Source of the DNA: Aotearoamyces nothofagi
Taxonomy: Eukaryota > Ascomycota > Leotiomycetes > Leotiales > Tympanidaceae
Reading direction: 5' to 3'
Assembly: GCA_015345905.1 (NCBI GenBank)
Contig: JADDTR010000016.1
Coordinates: 376,631 to 440,630, forward strand
DNA: 64,000 nt
The notes below the pieces were generated by a model. The model had not been told where the DNA came from, ran no database searches, and saw only the letters and a program-made list of their open reading frames with translations. Shown here in pieces: positions 24,089-33,722 of the stretch; position 1 is the first letter of the stretch; every line of letters starts with the position of its first letter. The translations under genes and the position numbers were made by a program.

Positions 24089-24430
24089 ATACACGAATTT
24101 TCAGGTTGTGGCGCTAGGCCCGGAGAGGCACGGCGAGCAAGCGGCGGGCTAGCGACGCTACCCAAGGTACCAACCGGAAGCCTGCAAGCCTGCAAGCCGC
24201 AGTGGTTGTGCCCTCAGGCGTCGCGCGCCAGCGGGCGACAGCGGGCGACAGCGGGCGACCGTGGGCGACCGTGGGCCACAGCGGCCAGCGACAGGGCAGC
24301 GGCAGGGCCACAACTTCACAAGGCCGACCGCGCCGCCGGGGGTCCCTGCATCTCGCGGATGACTCACAGCCTAGGCCACCACCCGCGGCCACCCACGGCC
24401 TCCACCCACCGCCTACACCCTTCCGCCCCG

Positions 24431-24491
24431 GCGCTCTGGCGCTCTGGCACACTGGCACTCTGGCACTCTGGCACTCTGGCCCCCTGGCACC
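24431..24491 (+). repeat. CTGGCACT minisatellite
   Basis: About seven imperfect copies of an 8-nt unit CTGGCACT, with variants CTGGCGCT and CTGGCCCC. Confidence 0.85.
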
Positions 24492-24687
24492 ACTGGGCAC
24501 CACTGGCACAGCCCACACGCTCCGTCTGGCGGCCGCGGCCCCTCCAGCAGGCGAACGGCCGGTATCTCCAGCACCGCGAACACACCGCGAACACACCGCG
24601 CCCACCAGTTCGCTGGCAAGCACAGGCACCGTGCTGGCGCGCGTGCGCTCTGTTCCAGGGCGTTCACCACGTGTCTCTGCGACGCCG

Positions 24688-24688
<1 letters not shown>

Positions 24689-24724
<36 letters not shown>
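24689..24724 (+). repeat. (CTG)12 trinucleotide microsatellite
   Basis: Twelve uninterrupted CTG units (CAG on the minus strand). Confidence 0.95.
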
Positions 24725-24725
<1 letters not shown>

Positions 24726-24807
24726 GAACGGGCAGGCACGCGGCGTCTGCGGCATACAAACTGGCCGAGTCTCGCTTGCCAGCATAAGACGGACTGGGCG
24801 GGCGGGC

Positions 24808-24838
24808 AGGACAGGACAGGACAGGACAGGACAGGCAG
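24808..24838 (+). repeat. GGACA pentanucleotide repeat
   Basis: Five or more tandem GGACA units ending in GGCAGGACG. Confidence 0.85.
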
Positions 24839-24852
24839 GACGAGAGGGCGCA

Positions 24853-24908
24853 CACTGGACACACTCGACGCACTGGACGCACTGGACGCACTGGACGCAC
24901 TGGACGTG
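24853..24908 (+). repeat. CACTGGACG 9-nt minisatellite
   Basis: Four exact copies of CACTGGACG preceded by diverged copies (CACACTGGACACACTCGACG). Confidence 0.9.
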
Positions 24909-24929
24909 CCTGCCCAGCGTGCGCTTACG

Positions 24930-24957
24930 GCTCTGGCTCTGGCTCTGGCTCTGGCTG
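24930..24957 (+). repeat. GGCTCT hexanucleotide repeat
   Basis: Four tandem copies of GGCTCT, followed by three copies of an 11-nt ACATGTATGGCTG-like unit up to about 24988. Confidence 0.85.
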
Positions 24958-25187
24958 ACATGTATGGCTGACATGTATGGCTGACATGCCACGTAGCAAT
25001 GTGATTGGCGGCGGTATTGGCGGCAGGGCGACCAGGCGGCGCCGTCACTCTTATTTACGAGCCCAGGGGCTTTAGGCGAGCCAGGCGGCCCAGGCGAGGC
25101 GCTGCTGCAGCGTAGGCTGGGCTGGGTGCCTGTACTGTACTGTACAGCACAGCGCACTACGCGTTAGGGAGGCCCTCTAGGCATTTT

Positions 25188-25260
25188 AGGTTCTGTAGGC
25201 TCGCTCTGTAGGCTCTTTAGGTTCTGTAGGCTCTGTAGGCTCTGTAGGCTCTGTAGGCTG
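25188..25260 (+). repeat. CTGTAGGCT minisatellite
   Basis: Imperfect then exact tandem copies of CTGTAGGCT; the last four are exact. Confidence 0.88.
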
Positions 25261-25844
25261 TCCGTACGTACGTACCGTAACTCGTAACATGTTCGTTCGT
25301 TCGTTCTATCCGTTCTGATCGTTCTGTCCTCGGGGGGGTTCAGGGTGGAGGATGCAGTTAGCACCCTCAACATTATCTTAGGCCTGCCAAGTACAGTCCA
25401 CTACAGTACAGTACAGTACAGTACCTCCATAGGTACAAGTGCGCACCTCAGGCAGCTGCCTGTCTGCCAGCTGCCAGCCAGCCAAGGTAGCCTTCAGCCT
25501 GACAACTAGCATGTCTCCCGTCTCCTGTCTGCCAGGCTGCTGTCAGCGAGTGCTGTGCTGTGCTGTGCTGAACTCGTCTCCTCGTCTACTCGTCCATTCA
25601 TCCTCGTCCATTCATCCTCGTCCTCGTCTCCTCGTCGCCTCGTCGCCAAGGTCCCAGAAGTAGCCTGCTTGGGGCTGATATCCATCCGCGACAATATGGT
25701 ACCATGATAACATGATAGCACATACCGTGGTCTTCGGTGCAGGCTAGAGAACTAGAGAAAGAAAAACCCAGGTGAGGCCGATGCCACGGGCACGGACGCC
25801 TCTCCACGAGCGTTCCTGAATCGGCGCGATACGCCTTGCACTTA

Positions 25845-25866
25845 ACACCACCACCACCACCACCAC
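25845..25866 (+). repeat. (CAC)7 trinucleotide microsatellite
   Basis: About seven tandem CAC units. Confidence 0.9.
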
Positions 25867-26564
25867 GCACCGCATCGCTTCGCATCGCATCGCAATCCGC
25901 TCCTCGCTGTCCCGTTTTTCATTCCCAACCGGCCCCATGCGCAACACTGAATGGAACCCAGCGCTGGCTATGCGTGCGCCGGCTGTCGCGTTGCTAACAG
26001 AGCAGAGTTGAAGCGATTCCGCAAGCCGTCAGCTCAGCAATTCATTGAGTGAGCGAGGAGCGCCAGCAGAGCAAATACCGTAGCGCAAGTACATGTACCA
26101 AGATGGGACTGGGGCAGGGAGCTAGAGTAGAGCCAGAGGGGAGACCCAAGGGGGACAGGCCACAGACATGAGCAGACGTGCTACGCAGGCCCGGCTCACA
26201 GCAGAAGACCAGGCCACACATACCCCGAACTCGCAATATATTACAGTATCGTTATTACAAGTATTGTGTTGGGTAGAATGGGTGGACTGGGCGGACTGGG
26301 CAGACCGGGCAGACTGGGCATCCCCGTGCTCTAGACGCGCAAGGACAAGTTGCAAGGACAGAAGTAGTGCCGACCAGACTCCACACAGCCGGCGTCTTCA
26401 GCGCAAGCTGACTAACTGGCTGGCTGGCTGGCTTGGCCGACGCAAGCCGTTGGAGGGACAGGACAGATAATGCGGAATGCGGAATGTAGGGTGTAGAGTG
26501 CGGAATGCAGAAGATGGATGGTGGACGTGGGCGTGGATGCGGACGGTGGATTAGCTGGTGCGGA

Positions 26565-26745
26565 TTGTGGATGATGAACGAGATGAACGAGATGAATGAG
26601 TGAACGAGATGAGATGGATGAACGAGATGAACGAGATGAATGAGTGAACGAGATGAGATGGATGAACGAGATGAACGAGATGAGATGGATGAACGAGATG
26701 AACGAGATGAATGAGTGAACGAGATGAGATGGATGAACGAGATGA
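26565..26745 (+). repeat. GATGAACGA minisatellite with higher-order structure
   Basis: About 180 bp built of GATGAACGA, GATGAATGA, GTGAACGA and GATGAGATG units. A compound unit of roughly 45-60 bp recurs three times in nearly the same order, showing a two-level repeat structure. Confidence 0.9.
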
Positions 26746-27848
26746 TGGATGTGGGTTCGGGTCGAGTCGAGGCCCTTTTGCTGCTGCCTAGGATTCCAGG
26801 CAGCAGTACGGGCAGTCCTCGCTGGACCTACTGGACCTACTGGACCTGCCGGACTTGACGTATCTGGTGTACAGAGAGGATATTCAGTACAGTACTGTCG
26901 GTCTGTCTGTACCGTACTGTCCCGTACAGTATATATGCCAGATGTGCCATATCCATGTGCAATAGCAGGCAGCCACATCGACAGCTACCGCCTACATAAG
27001 CAGGTAGGGTAAGCAATGTAGGTACCGAAACGACGCATATACTGTATGGCCTCCCAGCGACAGGCGACAGGCTACAGGCTACAGGCTGTGCACAGTGCTG
27101 TACAGTTACTGTTCTATGGTATAAGTACAGTGCATGGCCTGCAGGCTACAGACTGCAGACAAGACGTCCAGCTATAGAAGTCTATACACCATAGCTGTAG
27201 ACTGTATACTACAGGATACAGACTATACACCACAGGCTCCAGACAGACGTCCAGCTACAGGCCGTACACCACAGGCTCCAGGCCTCACTACGCCAGCCTT
27301 CATTCCAGTTGCCCTGTCCTGTCCTGTCCTCCTCTCCTCTCCCTTCCGAAGCAGCCAAACGAAACACCCCGCCCTGCCCTGCCCTGCACCTGACCCTGCC
27401 CCCCATCCCTGCCCCGCCCCCCCTCGCCCTACCAGCATACCCTCCCCAAGACGCACCCTCATACCGTAACTCCGCCCGCCCAAACCAGCTTATAAATCAT
27501 CCAACCCACAGAGCCGAATCCCAGAATCAAGTCAAATCAAGTCAAGTCAAATCAAGACCCCTAAAAGCACCCTGAGAGATGATTAATCTGCCCGTCTGCA
27601 CAGTCCAGCATAACTGCATCTGGATCCGCCAGTGCGCCGATACCAGGTAAAGCTCGCTCGCTCGCTCATTGCAGTACTTTCTTACGGTACGGTACAGTGA
27701 CGTCGCTCGTCGTCGTCGGATCCAGGCATCAATTACTGTACTGCTTACTGTGCGACGCAGCATCATGTGCCTGTCGCTTCTTTTTTTCTTTCGCGTGTCC
27801 TATCGGATCCTCTGCTTGCTGCGCGTGCTGTTCGCTCGGTCTACGGTG

Positions 27849-27849
<1 letters not shown>

Positions 27850-27887
<38 letters not shown>

Positions 27888-27898
27888 CATACATACAT
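27850..27898 (+). repeat. (AT)n / (CATA)n microsatellite
   Basis: About 17 AT dinucleotides followed by four CATA units. Confidence 0.95.
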
Positions 27899-27922
27899 GT
27901 ATATGTACAGTATATACATACA

Positions 27923-27994
27923 CTTCATCCACTTCATCCACTTCATCCACTTCATCCACTTCATCCACTTCATACACTTCATCCACTTCATACA
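27923..27994 (+). repeat. CTTCATCCA 9-nt minisatellite
   Basis: Eight head-to-tail 9-nt units; six are CTTCATCCA and two (the sixth and eighth) are CTTCATACA. Translation gives His-Phe-Ile repeats but no gene supports it. Confidence 0.93.
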
Positions 27995-28070
27995 GTCTCA
28001 GATCATGCATTCATTCATCCATCCAGCCAGCCAGCCACCAAGTAAGTCCAGTAAACATCTGCTGACCTTC

Positions 28071-28170
28071 CACCAGCTGTCGACAGATTCCACCAGCTGT
28101 CGACAGATTCAACCAGCTGTCGACAGATTCAACCAGCTGTCGACAGATTCAACCAGCTGTCGACAGATCG
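28071..28170 (+). repeat. Five exact 20-bp repeats carrying CTGTCGACAG palindrome
   Basis: Five contiguous units of exactly 20 bp, (C/A)ACCAGCTGTCGACAGATTC. Units differ only at the first base and at the end of the last unit. Each contains the perfect 10-bp palindrome CTGTCGACAG, so the palindromes are spaced two helical turns apart. Confidence 0.95.
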
Positions 28171-28393
28171 AAGAGACTAGAAGGCTAGAAGACGTCCGTA
28201 TTCCCACAGCGTGCACATCCCAACAATGTATAAAACTCTATAGGCGACCTTGAGATCTCCAAGACGAAGGCACTTTGTTATACGATATTTCAATCACTAT
28301 CCAGGTCGATAAGGCTAGACTGTTGGCTTTTTTTGAGTAGAGACGCAATCGACATGCTGCTGCTTCTGCTGGAGGACGGTAAATACTAAAGCT

Positions 28394-28394
28394 A

Positions 28395-28436
<42 letters not shown>

Positions 28437-28437
28437 G
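28394..28437 (+). repeat. (TC)n-(TA)n microsatellite
   Basis: About 13 TC units directly followed by about 8 TA units. Confidence 0.93.
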
Positions 28438-28622
28438 ATATTATATTCCAATTTCCACACCCCACAACAAGATATCGTGCTGCTGCTGGCTATCTCAGAA
28501 TGCAATGCGTGCGAAGGATCACTTCTCTGGTACCAGACCTGTTGATAATGTTCGAGAATACAGAGTGGCCCAAGTCCACACATAGCAACCCCTCCCGGTC
28601 CTTCATCTGCATCCCACCAAGC

Positions 28623-30663
28623 TCACGCAGCATGTAGCCTAACCTTGACCCCGTTTGAAATACAATTGATCAGCGTCAGGTTATGCCCCACAACCGCGTC
28701 CTTATCCAAGCTCTCCATCCTATCGAACCGTTGCAGCAGCCGCACCGTCACATAACTCGCCTCGGTCAGCGCGAATTGCTGGCCGATGCAGATTCTCGGG
28801 CCCCCATTGAACTGTTTGTTTCGCTGTCAGCAAGCCAACCAGTGCGAAGGAAGGAGAGAGGAGAAGAGAAGGGGAGGGGGTGTGTGTGTGTGCTGGGTGG
28901 GCCACCGTGTAGCTTACAGGCAAATATTCCCACCCAGCCTTCCTCCCCTCCCAACGTTCCGGTTTGAATTCATCCGCGTCGGGACCCCAGATATCCTTCC
29001 GGCGATGCATAACGTGCACAGTGAAATCGCACGTCGAGCCCTTTGCGACGAAGATGGGCGAATTTCCATCTTTACCTCCGCCGCGTGGGAGCGTGGTGTC
29101 TTTATTGGCGTAGCGGGCATTTATGGGCACGACGGGGTAGAGACGCAACGATTCGTCGTTGACGTATCGGAGATATTTGCAGTCCTTGAGTTTTGAAAAG
29201 GTGATCTCGGTAGGTTGGCCGCAGGTGCCAAAGTCGGCGAGGATGGTGTCGCGCAGCTTTTTATAGCGCGCTGGGTCGCGGGCGAGGTTGTGGAAGACTG
29301 GGGGTAAAGTCAGTATTCGAGAGCTCAAAGGGAGTTGAAAGGGGATAGAGAGATGCGTACTCCAGCCGAGGTGCGAGGCAGTGGTATCGCGACCAGCGAG
29401 TAAGACATGTAGTAGTTCAGAGCGTAGCTCAGTCGGGTCTTGAGTTTCAGCAGCTAGGGCCTCGAGGAAGATGTACTGCTCCTTGCCGCCGCTGCCCTTC
29501 TGCAAGTCCTTCTTGCGCAAGTCCTTCGACAGGGCAAGCCTCACAAAGTGATCGACAAACTCATGGACGATCTTGCACGCGTCGCGGAATCCCTTCGAGT
29601 CATAAAGCCACCAACTATCCATAAAGCGTGTCCGTGTCGCGAGAGCCATCTGACCAGCATCAAAGGCTGTTGCGAACTTCGCCTCCGAGCTGCCTATCTT
29701 GGTACTTTGGTAACCAGGTAGGAGTCTGAGCTGGCTGTTGACGGATTCGCCGAAGAGGAATTCAGTGGCTGAATCAATCGTAAGGCGGAAGAAATAGGGC
29801 AGAAGATCAACCTGCTCGATCCAGCCGTCTGCTCCTATTGAGGGTTCCAGCAACCTCATCATGTTTTGGACATGGGTTTCCTCCAAGTTTAGATTGCTGA
29901 CCTGGTCTCTTGTGAACTGGGGGCGTATCATGGCCTGCTCTCGTAACCTCGACATCAGAATTACTTCTAAGACGAAACTCGCAGCTGTGCATATCTCTTG
30001 AGTATTGCAGCCCCTGAGGCAGGGCTAAGACACACAAGACATTTTGATCCGAGAAGAACAAACTGAGACAGACATACCCGAGAATGCTTCCAGTGCTTTC
30101 CGTCCGCCGTGAAGATACCATCACCTAGCATCGGGAGAAAATTCCCACGCCTTGATGGTCCCAGGTCTCAGGGGTATCAGTGTTTGGCCGAAAATGAGGT
30201 ATGGGGGGTGATGCTTACCGAAGTCAGAAAATTGATTTGCAAGAATGGCTTGGATATTCTTGGGATCTGCAGTACGAAGATTCCTAGCCCCTGTTGAAAA
30301 TAGGAGTCAATAATTGCGTACACAAGAAGAAGGAGAGTCTATATTCGGAACGGGCAAAAATAGAGACCAAAGAGTTTAAGAGCACCCACCAAGAATCTGA
30401 TATCTATAAGTATTCGTGCCTAGATCCTCGAAACGCTTGATCAGATCCACAGGAAACTGCTGCGCTCTATCAGCGGCAAGTGCGCGCAGTAAGTTGTCAA
30501 TGCCGAGCGGCCAGCGATTCTTTTCAAACGGAGGCTCTTCACACCTGAGCTCTCGTGCTTTAGCTGCATTGCGGTGGGAGGTGAGGAAGGCAGAGATAAT
30601 GATGTAGAATACATAAGATGCGGCGACCCAGAAGAGGGCTGCGATAACGACATGCACTTGCAT
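28623..30663 (-). CDS. Cytochrome P450, CYP52-like
   Basis: Heme-thiolate monooxygenase anchored in the ER, resembling the CYP52 clade that omega-hydroxylates alkanes and fatty acids. Six exons: 30390-30663, 30219-30290, 30078-30166, 29361-29934, 28918-29297, 28623-28811; they join in frame to 525 residues, a normal P450 length. Seen: N-terminal membrane helix ([19 protein letters not shown]); [17 protein letters not shown] before AMIRPQF (the clade's 'GDGIF..DG..W.HSR' motif); I-helix AGRDTTAS; ExxR as ESLR; FKPERW; heme loop [18 protein letters not shown] with Cys471. No key residue is missing, so it looks functional. The last intron contains a GT microsatellite. Neighbours to the right are broken metabolic genes. 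Substrate and family number remain open. Confidence 0.93.
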
Positions 30664-31053
30664 CTTGATTTCGATTTGGGTTGAAGGGTGTTGTTTGTGA
30701 AATCAGATATGATGCCTCTACCTTGAATTATACCAAAGTTTTGGGAATCTTCAACTTTCAGGGGTTTCGAAGACAGCAAAGAAAGAAAGAATAAGATAAA
30801 AACAAAAACAAAACCTGCTTCTAAAACGGTGGACTCAAGCTGCAGAAAGCAGGAGCCAGAGCCACAGACTTACGGTCCACGGACACGGGTGGCTGCGTAT
30901 TGGTGGCGGGATGTCGGGTTAATCCGATGCCACAACTCGTGTCCAACTCAGGTTTCAGATCTTCAACTCACCCACCGGTGCCATCACACCCTTTTCCTTC
31001 TGTCTCCATTGATTTGGAATAAGAAATGCAAAAGTCGGAACAACACTCGCACA
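30664..31053. promoter_or_regulatory. Divergent spacer P450 / HMG-CoA synthase pseudogene
   Basis: 390 bp between two divergent start codons. It contains A-rich stretches near 30775-30815. It presumably holds the P450 promoter and the ancestral promoter of the pseudogene. Confidence 0.45.
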
Positions 31054-32725
31054 ATGGCGTGCCCGGAGAATGTCGGCATTAAGGCTATGGAAATCTATGT
31101 ACCGGCACAGGTAAAGCCATTCAGTTCACATCAAAATCTTCCCCCGCGAATCTCAGTTCGGGTCTCTGACTAGAAAAGTGCCTGGACCAATTCCTCTTCG
31201 AGAAACACCAAGGTGTTTCAGCCGGCAAGTACACCATTGGGCTGGGCATCTAGTACATGAATTACTGTGCCGATTGAGAAGGTAAGTGCTATGTAATTAT
31301 GCCTCTTCTGAGGGTATAAACCGTCAGCCAAACCTAGTCTCTTCCGCAGCAATCACACTCGCCGGGTTAACTAACATGTGCAGATGTCTGTTCTCTCTCC
31401 CTGACGGCTGTGTCTCCACTGCTCCACAAGTTCAAAATCAATCCCAATTCTATTGGACGTCTGGAGGTGGGCACCGAATCCCTCCCTCATCAATAACGCC
31501 AAGTCTGTCAAATCAGTTCTCACGACGCTGTTCGAGCCATCTGGCAACACAAGTCTGGAAGGCGTTGACAAAATCCACGCCTGCTATAGCGGCACCAATG
31601 CCTTGTTCAACGCCGTTAATTGATTGGAGTTTCGTTCATGGGACGGTCGAGATGCTATCGGCGTTACATCCGACATAGCCCTCTACAAGGAGGCTTCCTC
31701 CCGTCCAACCGGTGGTGCTGCTCCTGTTGCCATGCTTATCGGACCAAATGCGCTGCTTTCCCTAGAGCCAGGCCTGCGAGGTGTCTACATGACCCACACT
31801 TACGACTTCTACAAGCCTGACCTCAAAGTCGAGTTCCTCATCGTCAATGGCCACGAATCTATCGTCTGCTACCTCAGCGCTCTGGATGGATGCCACAAGG
31901 ACCTGCTCCATCAAGCCGAGGCTGCCAGGAGCAAGCTAAATGGCGATAGATCCAAGTGTGTGTCGCAGAATATCATTGATCTCTTTGACTACATGGCGTT
32001 TCATACCCCAAGTCGCAAACTGGTCAGCAAGTCTTACGGCCGGCTCGAGTACAATGACTGTCTGAGATCGGCCGACAATGCTCACGAGGAGGGAATGCCT
32101 GATAAGCTCCGCAAGCTGGGCTACCAAGAGCCATTGAAAGACAAAGCACTGGAGAAAACCCTCGTGGCTCTGACGAAGGATCAGTTCAAGGAGCGAGTCG
32201 AGCCATGTATCGCCGCACCCTCTTTATGCGGCAACATGTGCACCAGTAGTCTCTACTGCTCGCTCATCAGCTTGATTAGCAACATTGATCTTGTAGCCGC
32301 AGAAGGTAGAAGCATCGGCATGTTCAGCGTAAGTGGCAGGATTCTTGTTTGATGAACCGCCCCAAAGAGATCATACTTACCTAAATGGACGCATTAGTAT
32401 GGAAGTGGTGCTGCCAGCACCCTCTTCGGCATGAGAGTTACTGGTGATCTCACCAAGATGGTCCAGAAAATCGATCTAATGGATCGTCTGAAGCAGCGAC
32501 ACATCTCGACCCCCGAGGAGTATGAAGAGGTTAGCTCTGAGAATACAACCTATGTGCGAAGATCTGCTAGCTCTGTTGCACAAGGCCGATGCTCTCCGAA
32601 TGAAAGCCTACGGGAGCAAGAGTTACAAGCCTGTCGGCGATGTAGCCTCCCTGGCACCTGGAACATATTACTTGGAGAACATCGATGACGTGTACCGGAG
32701 GACTTATGCAATAAAGCACGGGTGA
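31054..32725 (+). pseudogene. HMG-CoA synthase pseudogene
   Basis: Broken copy of hydroxymethylglutaryl-CoA synthase, which condenses acetyl-CoA and acetoacetyl-CoA in the mevalonate pathway. Homology covers the full length: GIKAMEIYVPAQ, GVSAGKYTIGLG, IGRLEVGTES, catalytic-Cys motif HACYSGTNALFNAVN, LRGVYMTHTYDFYKPDL, catalytic-His region MAFHTPSRKLV, FS-YGSGAASTLF and the C-terminal GTYYLENIDDVYRRTYA. Ancestral introns are still recognisable (31111-31178, 31282-31383, 32329-32397). Breaks: in-frame stops at 31251 (TAG, where Gln is usual), 31275 (TGA, usual Arg) and 31621 (TGA, usual Trp), and a one-base frame change near 31482-31487. A shift near 32530 may instead be a 55-nt intron (32530-32584). 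Catalytic Glu, Cys and His are retained, so the loss looks recent. A working copy should exist elsewhere in the genome. Confidence 0.92.
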
Positions 32726-32935
32726 ATGATAGCGTCGAGATTCCACTTAGCCCGGGCTGGGATCCAAGGCAATGCTTGTGTAGGCAAGAAAAACGAATAT
32801 CAATAGTAGACCAGTGTAATTATAATAAACTTTTATACAAATGTGACCTTTGCAAGTGCCTAGTCCGATTTCTACTCCCATTCGCCATGTCGGTGCCAGT
32901 GTCTAGTCTGCCTGTTCCACACCAGGCTGAAGAAA

Positions 32936-33722
32936 TCAAGCATTAGCTGGTGTCTCCGAGGCCCTCTTTTTCACATCCGCCGGCCGCAAGCTCTTCCACT
33001 CCGCAAAGGAAGCCAGAAGGCCCACCCCAGCAAGGGCGATGGACCAGGTCCACGCCGCGTGGAGCCCATTCATATATGCGTTTACGACGATGCTGAGGTC
33101 ATCAGGAGCGGAACACCCTGCACGGCCTGGAAATAAATTGGTAAATTGTAATTCCGCGCGAAACTGGCCGAGGGAACGCAAAAGCCAAAGACGCAGAACG
33201 TAGCAATGGTTCTAGGATTCGCTATGCGAAAGACCCCCAATGATCTTTCACCTTGCTTCCACTCCAACACAACCAGGACAATCATCATCAGTCCAAATCC
33301 AACAAGCATAACCCTAAGTAATTGCCTTATTAGGAAGCATGGAATCAGCGCAGCCACGGCACCTTGATTTGAAGCCCTGACAAAACGAATTGCTCAATGC
33401 GCCCCCTTGCGATACCCCACGCCCTGGAATGGAGTAGCGGTTTACGATTTGCTGCAGGGGCGCCCAACGTGTCTAATCCAAGTGTGCGGTCAGCGCCGTT
33501 ATACCAACCTGCAGCCGAGCCAGCGCACCCGTACAGCAGAATCGTACTCCTAGCAAAGGGTGCGCCCAGAACAAAGGTCCGCCGTCCATGCAGATACCGA
33601 CCTACCTTGGCTACAGGCACGCCACGCCCATACTGGAGGAGCCGTCTGTCTGAGGAGAGGAGGCTCAATGGACGATACCGCCGTGACTGAGCACAAAAGA
33701 TAGCGAAGGAGTGCAGGCGCAA
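32936..33722 (-). pseudogene. DHA2-type MFS efflux pump remnant
   Basis: Minus-strand fragments of a 14-helix MFS exporter. 33082-33357 carries a helix-rich part with LEWKQGERSLGVFRI, TIATFCVFGFC and NLPIYFQAVQGV, matching the middle of DHA2/TRI12-like pumps. 32936-33120, in another frame, carries the extreme C-terminus (YMNGLHAAWTWSIALAGVGLLASF). The segments expected between them are missing: a frameshift plus a deletion of several helices. 33345-33722 holds a degraded GRRTFVLG-like stretch that may be part of the N-terminal half. It cannot make a working pump. Confidence 0.75.

Larger units (their letters stand above)
24032..28622. other. 4.6-kb repeat-rich spacer
   Basis: Between the cpcA-type gene and the P450 gene, which are both on the minus strand. 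No real exon was recognised. It contains a dense series of tandem repeats of different unit lengths (listed separately) and many GTACTGTAC-like words. Long open frames here translate into repeats (Cys-Val-Gln, His-Phe-Ile, poly-Ala) and are not genes. It may hold the first exon and leader of the cpcA-type gene. Confidence 0.6.

Noticed and set aside
24114-25157. A 347-codon minus-strand frame and a 260-codon plus-strand frame upstream of the cpcA-type gene
   Set aside because: Both translate tandem repeats (poly-Ala, Cys-Val-Gln and Leu-Trp repeats). No protein-like region links them to a family.
28071-28170. Regularly spaced repeats that could suggest a CRISPR array
   Set aside because: Units are directly adjacent with no spacers, and the organism is a eukaryote.
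27669-28253. A 194-codon frame with His-Phe-Ile and Tyr-Ile repeats
   Set aside because: It is the translation of AT, CATA, 9-nt and 20-nt arrays.
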